Shown here: positions 6,569 to 8,104 of the stretch, piece by piece | Layout of the letters: each line of letters begins with the position of its first letter | How positions within the stretch are numbered: the stretch's first letter is position 1 | Origin: an uncultured Eubacteriales bacterium | GTDB lineage: Bacteria > Bacillota > Clostridia > Christensenellales > Christensenellaceae | Length of the DNA stretch: 8,104 nt | Assembly: GCA_900554725.1 (NCBI GenBank) | Contig: USII01000039.1 | Location: 1 to 8,104, forward strand | Direction: 5' to 3' | Notes under the pieces: model-generated | Database searches by the model: none | What the model was told of the DNA's origin: nothing | Seen by the model: the letters and a program-made list of their open reading frames with translations, nothing else | Made by a program: the position numbers and the translations under genes

Positions 6569-7210
6569 TTATTCAAGGCTATTGTGATAGTAATGGACTG
6601 CTTCGAATGTCTCGCCGATCTCCTCCATGACTTTCTGCTGGAGCACCTCATTGAGCACAAAGGCAATCTGGTAGGTAATCTCCATCTGATCGAGCGTCAT
6701 CTGCTCTCTTTCCTCAGCGGTGAGATCCCATGTTTCGCGGGTGCCGGCAGTGGATTTGAATTTGGGATCGCGCTGCGGGCGCTTTTTATCCATAATTCTG
6801 TTCATAGGGGTATCCACCTTCGGAATGACGACATTGTAATCCGCAATCTCACCGATGATGGACTGCTCGCTTGTGGAGATCAGGCCGACCTCCGCGCCAA
6901 AATCCTTCGCTTCCTTGGCGATGATGGAGATGGTCTTGGTGTTGCCCGAGCCGGAAACCACAAGTAGGATATCCCCTTCATGGATGGAAGGCGTATTGTT
7001 ATCGCCTACGCGATAAACCAGCTTTCCAATCTGGGACATATCCATGCCCAAAATGCCGGCAACATTGCCCGCGCGGCCCCATCCGGTGACAAATACACGC
7101 TTTGCCTTCGCGATTCCCTTTGCCATTGCATCGACCTGCGCCGGATCAATCTTGGAAAGGCCTTCCGCAACATGGCTGCCAGCTTGAATCAGAATTTGTT
7201 TGGTATCCAT
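6569..7210 (-). CDS. SIS-domain protein, 6-phospho-3-hexuloisomerase-like (first of a tandem pair)
   Basis: This 213-residue SIS-domain protein is a paralogue of the next gene downstream. By eye 58 of 92 positions are identical over residues 21-112, and the pair diverges strongly after about residue 130. The same landmarks appear: GWGRAGN (43-49), GDNNTP (69-74), SGSGNTKT (86-93), SIIGEIADYNVVIP (117-130) and a HNSLE end. A polar, lysine- and arginine-rich insertion (about 132-160) includes DKKRPQRDPK. Members of this family act on ketose phosphates, with HxlB-type 6-phospho-3-hexuloisomerase the nearest one I recognise; true activity is not shown by the sequence. AAAGGAG seven bases before the ATG supports the start. 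It is the first gene of a two-gene operon with its own promoter. A regulatory sugar-phosphate sensor is an alternative, but there is no DNA-binding domain. Confidence 0.8.
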   Translation of the reverse strand: MDTKQILIQAGSHVAEGLSKIDPAQVDAMAKGIAKAKRVFVTGWGRAGNVAGILGMDMSQIGKLVYRVGDNNTPSIHEGDILLVVSGSGNTKTISIIAKEAKDFGAEVGLISTSEQSIIGEIADYNVVIPKVDTPMNRIMDKKRPQRDPKFKSTAGTRETWDLTAEEREQMTLDQMEITYQIAFVLNEVLQQKVMEEIGETFEAVHYYHNSLE

Positions 7211-7268
7211 ATTCTTTCTCCTTTGATTAAGTTTAGAACCTTATTTTGTTGTAATGCCTTATGGAACT

Positions 7269-7297
7269 ATTATACAATGTTTCCCTGGAAAACACAA
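7269..7297 (-). promoter_or_regulatory. Promoter of the SIS-domain gene pair
   Basis: On the minus strand a perfect TATAAT (7274 to 7269) lies 17 bases after TTGTGT (7297 to 7292), a weak -35 box. The leader would be about 50 bases long and ends in the AAAGGAG ribosome binding site. The rest of the gap up to the terminator at 7389 contains no gene or convincing operator. Confidence 0.55.
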
Positions 7298-7388
7298 TAC
7301 TTCTTCTTTTCACACATACATTCTTTTCGCCGTTCTAAGAGAGGCCGCCAAAAGTGCCCGCGCTTATCCAAATGGGCCTTTTCCGGGC

Positions 7389-7417
7389 AAAAAAAGAGCG
7401 CTATTCGCGCCTTTTTT
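7389..7417 (-). terminator. Intrinsic terminator after the ornithine carbamoyltransferase-like gene
   Basis: An imperfect hairpin has a GCGC/GCGC core (7398-7401 with 7407-7410), one A-C mismatch and A/T pairs outward. On the minus strand it leads into seven T (7395 to 7389). It directly abuts the TAG stop at 7420-7418. The core is short, so the call rests on position and the T run. Confidence 0.6.
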
Positions 7418-7888
7418 CTATGCGCCCATGAGCAGCGCCATCACGGCCTTTTGCACATGCAGCCGGTTTTCCGCCTCCTGGAAAATCTCTTCGGCATGGG
7501 CTTCAAATACGGCGGCTGTAATTTCCTCCTCCCTGTGCGCAGGCAGGCAGTGCTGCACCATCGCATCCGGTTTGGCAGCCTCCATCAGCTGTTCGTTAAT
7601 CTGGTATGCCAAAAAGGCCTGCTTGCGCTTTGCCGTTTCCGCCTCCTGGCCCATGGAGGCCCAAACGTCGGTGAAGATGACGTCGGCGTCCCGGGCGTTG
7701 ACCACCACGGGGTTCTCCCCGGTGGCGGCGGCGTCGGCCCCGGCCTTCAGCATGGCGGCGGTGGCGGCGGAGTTGGCCCCCACCGCGATGATCTGAACCC
7801 CAAGCCCCGCGGCCTTGCACTGGCTCACCAGGGCAGCGCCCATGCGCCCGCCCTGGCCGTCGATGACGAGAAGTTTTTTCTGTTTCAT
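7418..7888 (-). CDS. Chimeric reading frame: DUF3842 N-terminus joined to ornithine carbamoyltransferase C-terminus
   Basis: The 156-residue frame has two unrelated parts. Residues 1-71, with VIDGQGG (8-14), IIAVGANS (33-40), MLKAGADA (46-53) and ATGEN (55-59), look like the start of a DUF3842 protein, a small Rossmann-like family of unknown function usually about 140 residues long. Residues 72-156 match the last 85 or so residues of ornithine carbamoyltransferase (argF/argI, normally 300-330). They include the ornithine-binding DVWASMGQE (74-82), the active-site HCLPAHR (113-119) and [12 protein letters not shown] (138-149). The carbamoyl-phosphate domain with its Ser-Thr-Arg-Thr loop is absent, so no carbamoyltransferase activity is expected. 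AAAGGAG six bases before the ATG belongs to the DUF3842 part. GC content changes sharply at the joint. Either an assembly or library chimera joining two genomes, or a real fusion or deletion; the former seems likelier. Confidence 0.75.
   Translation of the reverse strand: MKQKKLLVIDGQGGRMGAALVSQCKAAGLGVQIIAVGANSAATAAMLKAGADAAATGENPVVVNARDADVIFTDVWASMGQEAETAKRKQAFLAYQINEQLMEAAKPDAMVQHCLPAHREEEITAAVFEAHAEEIFQEAENRLHVQKAVMALLMGA
7664..7690. other. Junction of unlike sequence (candidate chimeric breakpoint)
   Basis: Protein similarity switches from DUF3842 to ornithine carbamoyltransferase inside Asp-Ala-Asp-Val-Ile (residues 67-71), a stretch that suits both families. GC counted by hand is 103 of 180 bases (57%) at 7501-7680 but 137 of 180 (76%) at 7681-7860. 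Codons 32-74 of the frame all end in G or C, while A- and T-ending codons return from codon 75. The 12 bases coding Ala-Asp-Val-Ile (7676-7687) are the likely shared microhomology. Confidence 0.6.
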
Positions 7889-7922
7889 AGCAGGCTCCTT
7901 TCCATATAAAGGCGGCGGCTTC

Positions 7923-8104
7923 TCACTCCCGATAATCCGTCTCCACGGTGCGGGTGATGGTCAGCTGGCCGTCCAGGAAATCCTGGGCGGTTTTTCCGTT
8001 TACCGTCAGCTCTTCTCCCTGGCAGCGGAAGGACAGCCGGTCCAGGCCCTGGGTGTAGGCGGCGAAGGTGGCGGCCATGGCCTGGAGCGTCCGCTCCCCC
8101 TCCT
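7923..8104 (-). CDS. Unrecognised protein, C-terminal 59 residues (runs off the right edge)
   Basis: The frame is open from the window edge to TGA at 7925-7923 and ends in VETDYRE. Its sequence ([18 protein letters not shown], then a polar segment with [15 protein letters not shown]) does not match a family I can name. There is no membrane segment or signal in this part. The stop lies 34 bases before the start of the DUF3842-like frame, and both are on the same strand, so they probably share an operon. GC is high (118 of 180 bases at 7921-8100), in line with the DUF3842 part and above the 57% measured just left of the joint. It would therefore belong to the same source as the right side of the suspected junction. 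Confidence 0.6.
   Translation of the reverse strand, partial: EGERTLQAMAATFAAYTQGLDRLSFRCQGEELTVNGKTAQDFLDGQLTITRTVETDYRE

Noticed and set aside
5916..7210. The two SIS genes as one gene broken by a frameshift
   Set aside because: Each has a full SIS domain, its own ribosome binding site, start and H-x-x-L-E end, so they are complete paralogues.
7356..7388. GCCCG...CGGGC inverted repeat between the SIS promoter and the terminator
   Set aside because: The stem is five base pairs with a 23-base loop, too weak to support a structured RNA or operator.

Overview
The window looks like a piece of a mid-GC anaerobic Bacillota genome (class Clostridia is my best guess; nothing here fixes a lower rank). 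The reasons are purine-rich AGGAGG-type ribosome binding sites, sigma-A style promoters, hairpin-plus-T-run terminators, a stand-alone acyl carrier protein, and a citramalate synthase of the type common in Clostridia. No RNA gene, insertion sequence, CRISPR array or long repeat is visible.

Layout, left to right. At 1-455 an acyl carrier protein gene on the minus strand has its own promoter and terminator; a further minus-strand promoter points out of the left edge. At 471-5816 there is a plus-strand branched-chain amino acid operon, ilvB-ilvN-leuA-cimA, with a promoter back-to-back with that of the acyl carrier protein. A bidirectional terminator (5879-5906) separates it from two minus-strand tandem paralogues (5916-7210) of the SIS-domain sugar-phosphate isomerase type, most like 6-phospho-3-hexuloisomerase, with their own promoter. 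At 7389-8104, also minus strand, there is a terminator, an open reading frame whose first 71 residues look like a DUF3842 protein and whose remainder is the C-terminal part of ornithine carbamoyltransferase, and the last 59 codons of an unrecognised gene.

The four operon genes are all entry enzymes. IlvBN condenses pyruvate (with pyruvate or 2-oxobutyrate) for valine and isoleucine, LeuA condenses 2-oxoisovalerate with acetyl-CoA for leucine, and CimA condenses pyruvate with acetyl-CoA to start a threonine-independent isoleucine route. The shared later enzymes (IlvC, IlvD, LeuBCD, transaminase) are not in the window.

Points most worth checking are the DUF3842/ornithine carbamoyltransferase chimera with an abrupt GC jump at its joint (natural fusion or assembly artefact), the SIS paralogue pair with a shared insertion, a hairpin that would bring a distant strong Shine-Dalgarno next to the leuA start, and an amber stop that may have clipped the C-terminal tail of IlvB. 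I found no convincing wholly new system.
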